Below are positions 43,493-52,597 of a stretch of DNA of 59,352 nt, piece after piece. The stretch is taken from NCBI GenBank assembly GCA_947302205.1, contig CAMYVD010000009.1, positions 1 through 59,352 of the forward strand. Direction: 5' to 3'. The notes under the pieces were generated by a model, which made no database searches, was not told the DNA's origin, and saw only the letters and a program-made list of their open reading frames with translations. A program made the translations under genes and the position numbers. Each line of letters begins with the position of its first letter. Position 1 is the stretch's first letter. Origin of the DNA: an uncultured Bacteroidales bacterium (GTDB lineage: Bacteria > Bacteroidota > Bacteroidia > Bacteroidales > F082).

Positions 43493-43738
43493 ATGAAAAC
43501 TACATCCGTGGCTTTAGGCAGTTATTTTGAAGACTTTATTAGTTCTACCATTCAAACTGGTCGTTACAACAATGCCAGCGAGGTTGTCCGTGCAGGACTT
43601 CGACTTTTGGAAGAAAACGAGAGAAAAATCGCATGTTTAAAGAACGCCATTGAAGAAGGCATGTCGAGTGGACGTTATGAAAACTTCGATGCCGAGGAAC
43701 ACTTGAAACAACTCAAAGCATCACGTCGCAATGGCTAA
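43493..43738 (+). CDS. ParD-type antitoxin
   Basis: 81 residues from ATG 43493, after the promoter; the frame to 43442 is rejected. Ribbon-helix-helix N-terminus (SVALGSYFEDFISSTIQTGR) followed by 'YNNASEVVRAGLRLLEENE' and an acidic C-terminus that binds the toxin. Full length for ParD. It overlaps the toxin gene by 8 bases. An inverted repeat within the promoter is a likely autoregulatory operator. Confidence 0.9.
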   Translation: MKTTSVALGSYFEDFISSTIQTGRYNNASEVVRAGLRLLEENERKIACLKNAIEEGMSSGRYENFDAEEHLKQLKASRRNG

Positions 43739-44030
43739 GTTTCACCTCTCTAACAAGGCTGTTGAGGACCTTGATAGTATTTGGCAATATACACTTGAAA
43801 CCTGGTCCGAAAATCAGGCTGACACCTATTATCATGATTTGGTAGCAGCCTGTCAAGACATTGCGGAACATCCGACCTATCTTGACAGAGAATACAGCGA
43901 AATCTTTCCAGGGCTATATGCCCATCGCTGTCACAAACACTTGATTTTCTATTATTTAGTTGAGGATGGCGTTGAAATTGCAAGAATCCTTCACGAACGG
44001 ATGGATATTCCAGCTAAATTTGAAGCTTAG
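43731..44030 (+). CDS. ParE/RelE-type toxin
   Basis: 99 residues. FHLSNKAVEDLDSIWQYT at the start and HLIFYYLVEDGVEIARILHE near the end follow the ParE family (RelE superfamily); known members poison gyrase, relatives cleave mRNA. The frame is intact, unlike the copy at 22989. It overlaps the antitoxin by 8 bases and the convergent regulator gene by four bases (44027-44030). Confidence 0.9.
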   Translation: MAKFHLSNKAVEDLDSIWQYTLETWSENQADTYYHDLVAACQDIAEHPTYLDREYSEIFPGLYAHRCHKHLIFYYLVEDGVEIARILHERMDIPAKFEA

Positions 44031-45442
44031 AGCAAATCCTTACCCATCTTTTTCTTCACCCGACCTCTGATTTTATCCACCATGTTCACCGTGGTGCCGA
44101 GGTAATCCGCTTCCTCCTGACGCGAGACTTTAAAATGCGAGAGGATGAAGGATTTCTTTTCGTCCTCATCCAAGTCGGGGTATTTTTGACAAAGGGTTTC
44201 CCATAGGCCAGGATACTTCGCTTCCACTACGGCGAGCATGGCCTTCCAATGGTCCTTTTCACCAAAAACAGCTTGTTCCACATCATTGAGGAGGTTCGCT
44301 CTCTTGCCATTCAGATAGTTGTCCAACAACAACATGATCCGCTGTTCCTTGTCCAAAGCCTCCGAAAGCCGATCGGCATAGTCATGCTGGATTTGTTCGT
44401 GTTCAGCGTCTTTTTGCGCCAAGGCTTGGTTCTGTTGCTTGAAGTGGAACAACTCTGCATTGATCTCGGCTTCTTGTTTCCGTTTTCTTGCCAATCGAAC
44501 TTGCGAGACTAAGAAAGCTGCCAAAACCAAAGCTGCTAACCCACTGATAACGATGATCGATCGTTGACGCATGATAATTTTTTCGTTCAACTCGTTTTGT
44601 ATCAGGGCATTATCATATTGATGGCTAATGAGAGCGAGATTGTTCTCGCGACGCTCTATCTCTGCATGGACATTACCAGTTTCATACTGATAAAAGTAAT
44701 TGTATGCCGTCTCGAAGTCGCCACGCTCTTCGGCAAAACCGGCAAGATCACCATAATAAAACCATGTATCATCCTTAGAATCCATTTGGTTGACAAGTTC
44801 TTCCAACTTCCCGTAGTAATAAGCCGTAGAATCCAAGTCGCCCAACTCATATAAGACGTTACCCATGCCGTGGTAATAAAACATCCATAAATTGTCGTTC
44901 ATATTCGGGAGGCGGACCTGCATGAATTTACGGAGAGATTCGGCGGACTTCTCATATTCCCCAGCATTGAAATACATCGCATAGAACGCCGAGAACACAT
45001 CGCTCTTTGTTTCCACCGAGCCACTTTTTTCGGCATAGGCCAACGCTTGGTTCAGAACCATCTCGGCGGTATCGTATGCCTTATGGAATTGATAGAAATC
45101 CCCCAACTCTCTCAGCGCATAAGCACGGTCAACGTAATCGACACCAAAGCCTTCCGCAGCAGCTTTCAGTAACGAGACGATTTCTTCTTCATCGGCGTAA
45201 TAGCCTAGATTTGCAGCAATATTAAACCGAGCATGAGCCACCGTCAGCGTGTCGTCGGCCCAAAGGCCGTAACGCTCCGCCTCCTTGAACAGCCGCATGG
45301 CCTCCATCTTGTTGCCCGAATCCAACTGGATGCTGGCGTTATCTAAAGCATCTCGTGCGGCTTGGCGAGCCTCCTGCGGATCGGGACCGAAAGCTGAGAA
45401 CAACAGAAGCAGCAAGACACCGATGATATTTAAATGTTTCAT
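44027..45442 (-). CDS. TPR-transmembrane-HTH signalling protein
   Basis: 471 residues from ATG 45442; the frame to 45469 lies upstream of the -7 box. Signal peptide (about 1-20), TPR repeats (about 25-275) placed in the periplasm, one transmembrane helix (about 293-312, IVISGLAALVLAAFLVSQVR), a coiled coil (about 313-375), and a cytoplasmic C-terminal DNA-binding-like domain with FKVSRQEEADYLGTTVNMVD and RGRVKKKMGKDLL. Such hybrids are frequent in Bacteroidota. It probably links a periplasmic signal to transcription. The box is only four bases before the ATG, implying a leaderless mRNA. Confidence 0.83.
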   Translation of the reverse strand: MKHLNIIGVLLLLLFSAFGPDPQEARQAARDALDNASIQLDSGNKMEAMRLFKEAERYGLWADDTLTVAHARFNIAANLGYYADEEEIVSLLKAAAEGFGVDYVDRAYALRELGDFYQFHKAYDTAEMVLNQALAYAEKSGSVETKSDVFSAFYAMYFNAGEYEKSAESLRKFMQVRLPNMNDNLWMFYYHGMGNVLYELGDLDSTAYYYGKLEELVNQMDSKDDTWFYYGDLAGFAEERGDFETAYNYFYQYETGNVHAEIERRENNLALISHQYDNALIQNELNEKIIMRQRSIIVISGLAALVLAAFLVSQVRLARKRKQEAEINAELFHFKQQNQALAQKDAEHEQIQHDYADRLSEALDKEQRIMLLLDNYLNGKRANLLNDVEQAVFGEKDHWKAMLAVVEAKYPGLWETLCQKYPDLDEDEKKSFILSHFKVSRQEEADYLGTTVNMVDKIRGRVKKKMGKDLL

Positions 45443-45446
45443 ACAG

Positions 45447-45454
45447 CAAAAATA
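45447..45454 (-). promoter_or_regulatory. -7 promoter box of the TPR-HTH gene (TATTTTTG)
   Basis: Minus-strand TATTTTTGCTGT directly followed by ATG, so transcription should begin at or next to the start codon. Confidence 0.72.
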
Positions 45455-45460
45455 GAAAAC

Positions 45461-45488
45461 ACCTTTCAATTTTCACCTTTCAATTTTC
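45461..45488. repeat. 14-bp direct repeat, two adjacent copies
   Basis: ACCTTTCAATTTTC at 45461-45474 and again at 45475-45488, between the divergent promoters of the TPR-HTH gene and prfB. Confidence 0.8.
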
Positions 45489-45497
45489 ATTTTTCAC

Positions 45498-45505
45498 TAC
45501 CTTTG
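45498..45505 (+). promoter_or_regulatory. -7 promoter box of the prfB operon (TACCTTTG)
   Basis: TACCTTTGCA, 27 bases before the prfB ATG at 45533. It probably serves prfB, cstA, the barrel gene and the ABC-F gene, which all touch or overlap. Confidence 0.72.
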
Positions 45506-45532
45506 CACCCAAATTCACATATAGTATTCACC

Positions 45533-46649
45533 ATGATCACTTTAGACCAACAAAAAGAATTATGTAAGAGGGTTGAGGCCTTGAGGAGGTATCTTTGACG
45601 TGGACCGTCGTACCATAGAGGCCCAAGAATTAGACGAAAAGACCCAAGACCCACAATTTTGGAGTGACCCGAAAGCCGCCGAAGCGACCATGAAGAAGGT
45701 GCGTGAGGTAAAAGGCTGGCTCAACGGCTACAAGAAGGCTGAAGATGCCTACAACGACTTGGCGGTGCTGTTTGATTTCGCCAAGGAAGGCGAAGCCACC
45801 GAAGAAGAGGTGGATGCACAATACGCCGAAGCCTTGAAGATTGTGGAAGACCTGGAATTCAAGAACATGCTTCAGGAAGAAGCCGACCCGATGAGCGCCG
45901 TGCTGAAGATCAATGCGGGCGCCGGTGGCACCGAGGCCCAAGACTGGGCTCAGATGCTGATGCGCATGTACATGCGTTACGCTGAAAACCACAAGTACAA
46001 GCTCACCATATCGAACCTTTTGGAAGCTGAAGACGCCGGAATCAAGCAGGTGACAATGAAGCTCGAAGGCGAATATGCCTACGGCTACCTGAAAGGCGAG
46101 AACGGCGTACATCGCTTGGTGCGCGTGAGTCCCTACAACGCCCAAGGCAAGCGCATGACCTCGTTTGCCTCCGTGTTCGTCACCCCTTTGATTGACGACA
46201 CCATCGAGATTGTGGTGGAACAGTCGAGGTTGTCGTGGGACACCTTCCGCAGCGGCGGCGCTGGTGGACAGAACGTCAACAAGGTGGAGTCGGGCGTGCG
46301 TTTGCGCTACCAATACAAAGATCCTTACACGGGCGAAGAAGAAGAGATCTTGATTGAAAACACCGAGACCCGTGACCAACCCAAGAACAAGGAAAACGCT
46401 TTGCGCCTCTTGAAATCCCAACTCTACGATCGCGAGATGCGCCACCGCATGGAGGAGCAGAACAAGATCGAAGCCGGCAAGATGAAAATCGAATGGGGCT
46501 CACAGATCCGTTCCTACGTCTTCGACGACCGTCGTGTGAAAGACCATCGCACCAACTATCAGACTTCTGACGTTCAAGGCGTGATGGACGGAGATATTGA
46601 TGAATTCTTAAAATCATACCTAATGCAATTTGGAGGTAAAAAATCATGA
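45533..46649 (+). CDS. prfB: Peptide chain release factor 2, programmed +1 frameshift
   Basis: Translation starts at ATG 45533 and reaches an in-frame TGA at 45596-45598 after 21 codons. The signal AGGAGG-TAT-CTT-TGA-C is the classical RF2 slippery site: the ribosome moves +1 on CTT and continues as GAC at 45597. The full product joins 45533-45595 to 45597-46649 (about 371 residues). It contains the GGQ motif (SGGAGGQNVNKVES) that triggers peptidyl-tRNA hydrolysis. The stop-codon-reading motif is SPY (RLVRVSPYNAQG) where E. coli RF2 has SPF. RF2 reads UGA and UAA, and low RF2 favours the shift. The stop overlaps the cstA ATG by four bases. Confidence 0.96.
45584..45599 (+). promoter_or_regulatory. 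RF2 frameshift stimulator and slip site
   Basis: AGGAGG at 45584-45589 (internal Shine-Dalgarno), then TAT CTT TGA C. The spacing of three bases between AGGAGG and CTT equals that of the E. coli site. Confidence 0.93.
46632..46637 (+). promoter_or_regulatory. Strong Shine-Dalgarno sequence before cstA
   Basis: GGAGGT, eight bases before the cstA ATG at 46646, within the last codons of prfB. Most genes in this window lack such a site. It could also be coincidental coding sequence (Phe-Gly-Gly-Lys). Confidence 0.55.
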
Positions 46650-48097
46650 TCACTTTTTTCATTGCTTTAGCCATATTGGTTCTCGGTTACTTGATTTACG
46701 GAAAATTTGTGGAGAAGCTCTTCGGGGCTGATCCCAATCGGGCCACTCCGGCTACTACCATGGCTGACGGTGTGGACTACGTCCCGATGAAGCCTTGGAA
46801 AGTTTTCCTGATCCAGTTCCTGAACATCGCCGGTGTGGGTCCCATCATCGGAGCCATCATGGGCGCACAGTTCGGTACAGCCTCTTTCCTGTGGATCGTG
46901 TTGGGCAGCATCTTTGCCGGTGCCGTCCACGATTATCTGTCAGGCATGATTTCCTTGAGAGACAAAGGTGCCAGTCTGCCTGAGATCCACGGAACCTATC
47001 TGGGCAACACCGCTAGACAAATCATGCGCGGCTTCACCATCATCCTGATGATTTTGGTCGGCGTGGTGTTCATCAACACCCCCGCCACCTTGCTCAACGC
47101 CAATTTCACCCAAGGCTGGAACCCCTACGTATGGATCATCATCATCTTGGCTTACTACCTGATTGCCACTTTGTTACCCATCGATAAGGTGATCGGTAAA
47201 ATTTACCCAATCTTCGGTATTTTGCTATTGAGCATGGCAGTAGCCATCTTCATCGCATTCATCATTTATAAACCCGAGATTCCAGAGCTTTGGAGTGGCT
47301 TGCAGAACCGTCATCCCGACGCAGCCAACAACCCCATTTTCCCGATGATGTTCATTTCCATCGCCTGTGGTGCCATCTCCGGTTTCCACGCTACCCAGTC
47401 ACCGCTGATGGCGCGTTGCATGATCAACGAAAAGCAAGGCCGTCCCATCTTCTACGGTGCCATGATCACTGAAGGTATCGTGGCCTTGATTTGGGCTGCC
47501 GCTGCTGCTTATTTCTTCGGTCCCGACAGTGTGGTTGACGTCACTGGCAAGAGTGGAGCCGCCATCGTGGGCGTCATTGCCAACACCTGGTTCACACCGG
47601 TCATCGCCACCATCACCATTTTAGGCGTGATCAGCGCTGCCGTTACTTCGGGCGACACCGCCATGCGTTCAGCTCGTCTGATCTTGGCAGACTTCCTGCA
47701 TTTCGACCAGAAGCCCATCAAGAATAGATTGATCCTTGCCATCCCTTTGTTTGTTATTGCCGCTGTCATCTTGGTTTATAGCATCGCTGATGCCAAGGGA
47801 TTCCAAGTGATTTGGCGCTACTTCGCCTGGGTCAACCAAGTGCTTGCCACGGTCACCCTTTGGGCCATTACGGTCTACCTTTGTGAGAGCAAAGGCAAGC
47901 ATTGGTATTTCATCACCTTCATCCCCGCCTTATTCATGACCATGGTGACGGGTTGTTTCCTCTTCGTGGCCAAGGGCGCTGACGGAGGGCTGGGCTCCAT
48001 GCTGCCACGGCCTGTGGGTTACGGCATCGGCGCCGCCATCACTTTGATTGGGCTGATCGCTTTTTTGGTTTGGAAAAGGAAGCATAAAGCAGCATGA
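46646..48097 (+). CDS. cstA: CstA-family carbon starvation transporter
   Basis: 483 residues, the short form usual in Bacteroidota (E. coli CstA is about 700). Some 12-13 hydrophobic segments. The N-terminal signature GPIIGAIMGAQFG and the segments AVHDYLSGMISLRDKG and 'ISAAVTSGDTAMRSARLI' are typical. Family members import pyruvate or peptides. The ATG overlaps the prfB stop by four bases and is preceded by a strong GGAGGT; its own stop overlaps the next gene by four bases. Location behind prfB would tie its level to release-factor expression. Confidence 0.93.
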   Translation: MITFFIALAILVLGYLIYGKFVEKLFGADPNRATPATTMADGVDYVPMKPWKVFLIQFLNIAGVGPIIGAIMGAQFGTASFLWIVLGSIFAGAVHDYLSGMISLRDKGASLPEIHGTYLGNTARQIMRGFTIILMILVGVVFINTPATLLNANFTQGWNPYVWIIIILAYYLIATLLPIDKVIGKIYPIFGILLLSMAVAIFIAFIIYKPEIPELWSGLQNRHPDAANNPIFPMMFISIACGAISGFHATQSPLMARCMINEKQGRPIFYGAMITEGIVALIWAAAAAYFFGPDSVVDVTGKSGAAIVGVIANTWFTPVIATITILGVISAAVTSGDTAMRSARLILADFLHFDQKPIKNRLILAIPLFVIAAVILVYSIADAKGFQVIWRYFAWVNQVLATVTLWAITVYLCESKGKHWYFITFIPALFMTMVTGCFLFVAKGADGGLGSMLPRPVGYGIGAAITLIGLIAFLVWKRKHKAA

Positions 48098-48801
48098 AAA
48101 AGGCGCTCCTATTGATCCTTCTTTTGATCCTCGGAATGTCCATTCCGATGCATGCCCAAAACAAGAGGGACTATATCGTCCGTGCAGCGATCAATGGAGG
48201 TTGGACCATCAAGACGGGAAAGACACCCAACGCTTATCCTGCCTATTATAAAGATTACCTTTATAACGTCAAGCAAGGATTTGCCGCGGATGCCAATGTC
48301 CAATTCAACATCAACAACTTGTTTGTCATTGGGTTGCACTACGATTATTTCAGGCAAAGCCATAGCATGCCCATCTATAGCACGACAGAGGACGGGAACA
48401 TCCTTTCATGGAGTATCAACAACACGTATACGCTTGACTTCATTGCCTTTTCGTTGGGCATCCAGAAGATTGAAGGCAAGAGCCGTTATATGATCCAGTA
48501 CCTGATCGGATTCATGGACTACAAGGAAGACGGCAACTACTCGCCCTACAACAATTGGTTAACCAACTACTCCGTTGGACATTGTTTTGGCCATGGCCTG
48601 ATGGCGGGTTATGATTACATGCTTAACGAGCACGTTGCCATAGGCATTGAGGTGACCTATTGCATCGGCAACATCACCCAATTGAACCAACAAGGGCATC
48701 TTGACGATCCCAATGAACTGGTCTCCCAAACCATACCGCTGGAAGAGCCAATACCACTCAGCCGACTAAGCCCAAAAGCAGGCCTTCGCTATTATTTTTA
48801 A
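48094..48801 (+). CDS. Outer-membrane beta-barrel-like protein
   Basis: 235 residues. Signal peptide (about 1-21, ending MHA-Q), then repeated aromatic-ended strands (NLFVIGLHYDYFRQ, FAFSLG-like segments, 'GHGLMAGYDYML') and a final LSPKAGLRYYF with C-terminal Phe. It fits a 10-12-strand barrel. The family was not recognised. It overlaps cstA by four bases and the ABC-F gene follows after 9 bases. Confidence 0.75.
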   Translation: MKKALLLILLLILGMSIPMHAQNKRDYIVRAAINGGWTIKTGKTPNAYPAYYKDYLYNVKQGFAADANVQFNINNLFVIGLHYDYFRQSHSMPIYSTTEDGNILSWSINNTYTLDFIAFSLGIQKIEGKSRYMIQYLIGFMDYKEDGNYSPYNNWLTNYSVGHCFGHGLMAGYDYMLNEHVAIGIEVTYCIGNITQLNQQGHLDDPNELVSQTIPLEEPIPLSRLSPKAGLRYYF

Positions 48802-48810
48802 CCCATCATT

Positions 48811-50760
48811 ATGATCTCCATCCAAAACCTGAGCATGCATTTCACCGGTGAGGACCTGTTCACCGACATCACCTTTTTGATCCGCGAAAAGGACCGCATC
48901 GGATTGGTTGGCCACAACGGCGCCGGCAAGACTACGCTGCTCAAGCTCATCTGTGGATTGGAACAGCCCTCCAAGGGCGATGTCATCATTCCTGAAGGGA
49001 TCACCATCGGTTATCTGCCTCAGGAAAAAAACGTGAACAGCCCCAACACGGTGCTTGACGAGGCCATGACCGCCTTCGACGAATACCACCAGTTGGAGCA
49101 TGAAGTGGAGCAGTTGCAACATGCCATGATGGAGCGTACCGACTATGAAAGCCGTGAGTACCAGCGCCTGATTGAGCATCTCAACGTCCTCAACGACAGG
49201 TTGAACATGATGGGGGGCAACGCCATTGAGGGTGAAGCTGAGCGCATTTTGGTGGGATTGGGCTTCGAGCATGATGACATGCAGCGTCCCATGCGGGAGT
49301 TCAGCAACGGCTGGCAGATGCGTGTGGAGTTGGCCAAAATCCTGTTGAGAAAACCGAATCTGTTACTTTTGGACGAGCCTACCAACCATCTTGACATCGA
49401 ATCCATCCAATGGCTTGAAGGCTTCCTGAAATCCTATTATGGTGCCATCCTGATGGTTTCGCACGACCGTGCCTTTCTGGATAACATCACCGTCCGAACC
49501 ATCGAGATCAGCAACGGCAAGATCTACGATTACAAGGCTTCCTATTCCGATTATGTCAACCTGCGTGAGGAGCGCGTGGACATGCAACGCAACGCATACA
49601 ACAACCAACAGCGGGAAATCAAGGAGATTGAAGCCTTTATCGAAAGGTTCCGCTACAAGGCCACCAAGGCCAAGCAGGTGCAAAGCCGCGTGAAGTTACT
49701 GGAGAAGATGGAGGAAATCACCATCGACGATATCGACAAGACTGCCATTCACTTCAAGTTTCCGCCTGCGCCCCATTCCGGCAAAGTGACCTTGGAGCTC
49801 AACCATGTGGGCAAAGCATACGACGACAAAGTTATTCTGAAAGACGTCAATTTGCTGATTCCGAGAGGTGAGAAGATTGCTTTTGTAGGCCGAAACGGCG
49901 AAGGCAAGTCCACCCTGTCGAAGATCATCTGCGGAGTGCTTGACCATGAGGGTGAAGTGAAACTCGGCCATGAGGTCAAGATTGGGTACTATGCCCAAAA
50001 CCAGCAGGACATGCTCGACATGAACAAGACTGTGTTTGAGACCCTGGACGATGTAGCAGTCGGCGACATGCGGCTGAAAGTCAAGGCACTGTTGGGCGCT
50101 TTTCTGTTCCGTGGCGATGACATTGACAAGAAGGTAAAAGTGCTCTCAGGTGGCGAAAAAGCACGTCTTTCGCTAGCGAAGATGCTCCTCTTCCCTACCA
50201 ATTTGTTGGTTTTGGACGAGCCCACCAACCATTTGGACATGCTCTCGAAGGACATTCTGAAAAATGCCTTGATCCAATACGACGGCACCCTGATCATCGT
50301 CTCCCACGACCGCGACTTTTTGCAAGGGCTCACCAACAAGGTTTACGAGTTCCGCAAGCCCAACATCAAGGAATACATCGGGGACATCTATGATTTCCTG
50401 GAGCAGAAGAACCTTAGCCACTTGAAGGAATTGGAGCTAGCCGCCAAACAGCAACCGCAGAAGGCCGTTGTTGAACCCGTTTCGCAGAACAAGATCAACT
50501 ATGAGCGCAAGAAGCAGATCGACGCCAAGTTGCGAAAGGTTGACAAGGAGATCCAGCGTTTGGAAGATGCCATCGGCAAGATGGAAGCCGAGTTGGCGTC
50601 ATTGGACGACATCATGAGCCATCCCGACCAACACCCAGAGGTCAAGGTTGACAACGACCTGTTCTGGTCATACGGACAGAAAAAAGAAGCGCTCCAAAAG
50701 CTCATGGATGAATGGGGAGAGAGACAGATGGAGCGCGAAGAGGTAATGGCCGAATATTGA
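48811..50760 (+). CDS. ABC-F family ATPase
   Basis: 649 residues with two ABC domains and no membrane segments. Walker A motifs GHNGAGKTT (about 34-42) and GRNGEGKST (about 360-368); signatures FSNGWQMRVELAK and LSGGEKARLSLAK; Walker B motifs LLLLDEPTNHLD and LLVLDEPTNHLD. The interdomain linker (about 240-310) is charged, and a C-terminal coiled coil (about 565-649) follows. Known relatives act on the ribosome in translation or antibiotic protection; the Uup/YdiF-like shape with a C-terminal coil fits here. Its stop abuts the stop of sppA on the other strand with no base between. Confidence 0.95.
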   Translation: MISIQNLSMHFTGEDLFTDITFLIREKDRIGLVGHNGAGKTTLLKLICGLEQPSKGDVIIPEGITIGYLPQEKNVNSPNTVLDEAMTAFDEYHQLEHEVEQLQHAMMERTDYESREYQRLIEHLNVLNDRLNMMGGNAIEGEAERILVGLGFEHDDMQRPMREFSNGWQMRVELAKILLRKPNLLLLDEPTNHLDIESIQWLEGFLKSYYGAILMVSHDRAFLDNITVRTIEISNGKIYDYKASYSDYVNLREERVDMQRNAYNNQQREIKEIEAFIERFRYKATKAKQVQSRVKLLEKMEEITIDDIDKTAIHFKFPPAPHSGKVTLELNHVGKAYDDKVILKDVNLLIPRGEKIAFVGRNGEGKSTLSKIICGVLDHEGEVKLGHEVKIGYYAQNQQDMLDMNKTVFETLDDVAVGDMRLKVKALLGAFLFRGDDIDKKVKVLSGGEKARLSLAKMLLFPTNLLVLDEPTNHLDMLSKDILKNALIQYDGTLIIVSHDRDFLQGLTNKVYEFRKPNIKEYIGDIYDFLEQKNLSHLKELELAAKQQPQKAVVEPVSQNKINYERKKQIDAKLRKVDKEIQRLEDAIGKMEAELASLDDIMSHPDQHPEVKVDNDLFWSYGQKKEALQKLMDEWGERQMEREEVMAEY

Positions 50761-52539
50761 TTATTCGATAATCATATCAAACGGCATTCTGGCTTGGATT
50801 CCAGTGTTCTTTTGGAGGTTCTCAATGCCTTCGAAGTAATGGTAATAAACGCCCATCTTCTGACGCAAGGCGGCGTCGAGGTCGTTATTGGAATTGAACG
50901 ACTCCATGATACGGGTGAAAAAGTCCTTTTCCTTAGGTAACTCTGTCACTTTGTAATCCTCACCCAATCCTGCCTTTTCAGCGGCATATGCGATGGCATC
51001 TTCCATGTCACCCAGTTGGTCAACGAGACCGATCTCGATAGCGTCGGCACCAGCCCACACACGGCCTTGACCGATGCTGTCAACGTAAGACTGACGAAGA
51101 CCGCGACCCTCTGCCACACGACGGGTGAAGTCATCGTAAGTCTTTACTACATTCTCCTGCAATTTGGCGTATTGGAACGGAGTGAGCGGCTGGGTCACGC
51201 TGCCGAAGTCGGCGTTTTCATTGGTTTTGGCCACATCGAATGTCAAGCCAATCTTATGATTGAGAAGTCCCTGAAGGTTCGGGAAGGTGCCGAACACGCC
51301 GATGGAGCCAGTGAGCGTGGTAGGATCAGCGAAGATATAGTCAGCTTTAGCCGAAATCCAATAACCGCCCGAAGCTGCGTAGTTGCCCATGGATACGATA
51401 ATGGGTTTCACCTCCTTGGTCAGGTCGAGCTCGCGGCCAATGATGGCTGAAGCCAAGGCACTGCCGCCAGGTGAGTTGACACGCAACACAACGGCTTTCA
51501 CATTTTTGTCCTCACGAGCCTTGCGGATGGTCTTGGAGAGGTTCTCGGAATAGATATTCTCTTCGCTGCCCTTGCCATCGTAGATCTGGCCCGAAGCGTA
51601 GATGACAGCCACCTCGTTCTTGCTAGGATTCTTGATTTTATAGGACTTGGCGTAATTCTCATTGTTAATTGCGTTGATCTTATCGCCGCTGCCTGTCATG
51701 GTTTTCAGTTCAGCAAGCACCTGATCCCTATAATAGAGCTGGTCAACCAGGCCATAATCCAAAGCGACCTTGGCATCGGTCATCAGTTCCAACTTGTCGG
51801 CAATCTGGTTGAGTTGTTCCACGCTGATGTTGCGGCTTTCGCTGATGGCCACAAGAATCTGGCCCCAGACGGTACTTAACAGCTTATCCATCTGTTCGCG
51901 GTTAGCCTCGCTCATCTTATCGAGGAAATAAGGCTCCACGGCGCTCTTGAAGCGATTATTGGGCCCACGGACAATCTGCATCTCAACCTCGAGCTTCTCC
52001 AGCAGGTGTTTGTAGAACATGATCTGCGAAGCCATGCCGTGGAAGTCGATCACGCCTTCCGGATTCAGCCAGATATGATCAGCGATAGAGGCCATATAGT
52101 AAGCGCTTTGCGAGTAGGTCTCGCCATAGCAAGCGATGAACTTGCCCGATTCCTTGAATTCAATGAGTTTGTCACGGAGTTCCTGCAAAGTAGCCGTTGA
52201 AGTCGGTATGCTACTCAGTTCCATATAGATACCCTTGATATTGGGATCCGTCTTGGCATTTTCAATGTTACGCAGGATCACGTTCAGTCCAGTGGATTCA
52301 AGCATCTCCTTCGAGCTGAAGTTAATGGAGCCAAAGGGATCGTCAACAGTACGGTCCTGGATCTCATAATTGAGTTTCATGTAAAGCACTGAATTCGGTT
52401 TTACCACCGTGGAGGTCTCAGCGTCTTTCGACATGCCGGAAATCATGGAGGAGACCACTCCGACCTTTACGAAGAAGGTGATCAACATTGCGATCAAAGT
52501 GCCGAGAAATGCGGCAAGCACTACTTTTGAAAATTTCAT
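50761..52539 (-). CDS. sppA: Signal peptide peptidase SppA, long form
   Basis: 592 residues with one N-terminal membrane anchor (about 7-28). Two S49 domains: the first carries the catalytic Lys in RFKSAVEPY, the second the Ser in MGNYAASGGYWIS, as in E. coli SppA. It degrades cleaved signal peptides in the membrane. Divergent from folK, with a -7 box at 52566-52573. The 3' end meets the ABC-F gene with zero spacing. Confidence 0.95.
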   Translation of the reverse strand: MKFSKVVLAAFLGTLIAMLITFFVKVGVVSSMISGMSKDAETSTVVKPNSVLYMKLNYEIQDRTVDDPFGSINFSSKEMLESTGLNVILRNIENAKTDPNIKGIYMELSSIPTSTATLQELRDKLIEFKESGKFIACYGETYSQSAYYMASIADHIWLNPEGVIDFHGMASQIMFYKHLLEKLEVEMQIVRGPNNRFKSAVEPYFLDKMSEANREQMDKLLSTVWGQILVAISESRNISVEQLNQIADKLELMTDAKVALDYGLVDQLYYRDQVLAELKTMTGSGDKINAINNENYAKSYKIKNPSKNEVAVIYASGQIYDGKGSEENIYSENLSKTIRKAREDKNVKAVVLRVNSPGGSALASAIIGRELDLTKEVKPIIVSMGNYAASGGYWISAKADYIFADPTTLTGSIGVFGTFPNLQGLLNHKIGLTFDVAKTNENADFGSVTQPLTPFQYAKLQENVVKTYDDFTRRVAEGRGLRQSYVDSIGQGRVWAGADAIEIGLVDQLGDMEDAIAYAAEKAGLGEDYKVTELPKEKDFFTRIMESFNSNNDLDAALRQKMGVYYHYFEGIENLQKNTGIQARMPFDMIIE

Positions 52540-52565
52540 GGTTTTAGAGTTTTGTATTGCAGGCG

Positions 52566-52573
52566 CAAAGTTA
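52566..52573 (-). promoter_or_regulatory. -7 promoter box of sppA (TAACTTTG)
   Basis: Minus-strand TAACTTTGCG, 26 bases before the sppA ATG. Confidence 0.72.
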
Positions 52574-52585
52574 AATCAAAATCAT

Positions 52586-52593
52586 TATCTTTG
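52586..52593 (+). promoter_or_regulatory. -7 promoter box of folK (TATCTTTG)
   Basis: TATCTTTGCAAC is immediately followed by ATG at 52598, four bases after the box, implying a leaderless mRNA. It lies 12 bases from the divergent sppA box. Confidence 0.72.
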
Positions 52594-52597
52594 CAAC

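Noticed and set aside
45630..46445. 271-codon ORF opposite prfB
   Set aside because: Shadow frame; prfB is unmistakable.
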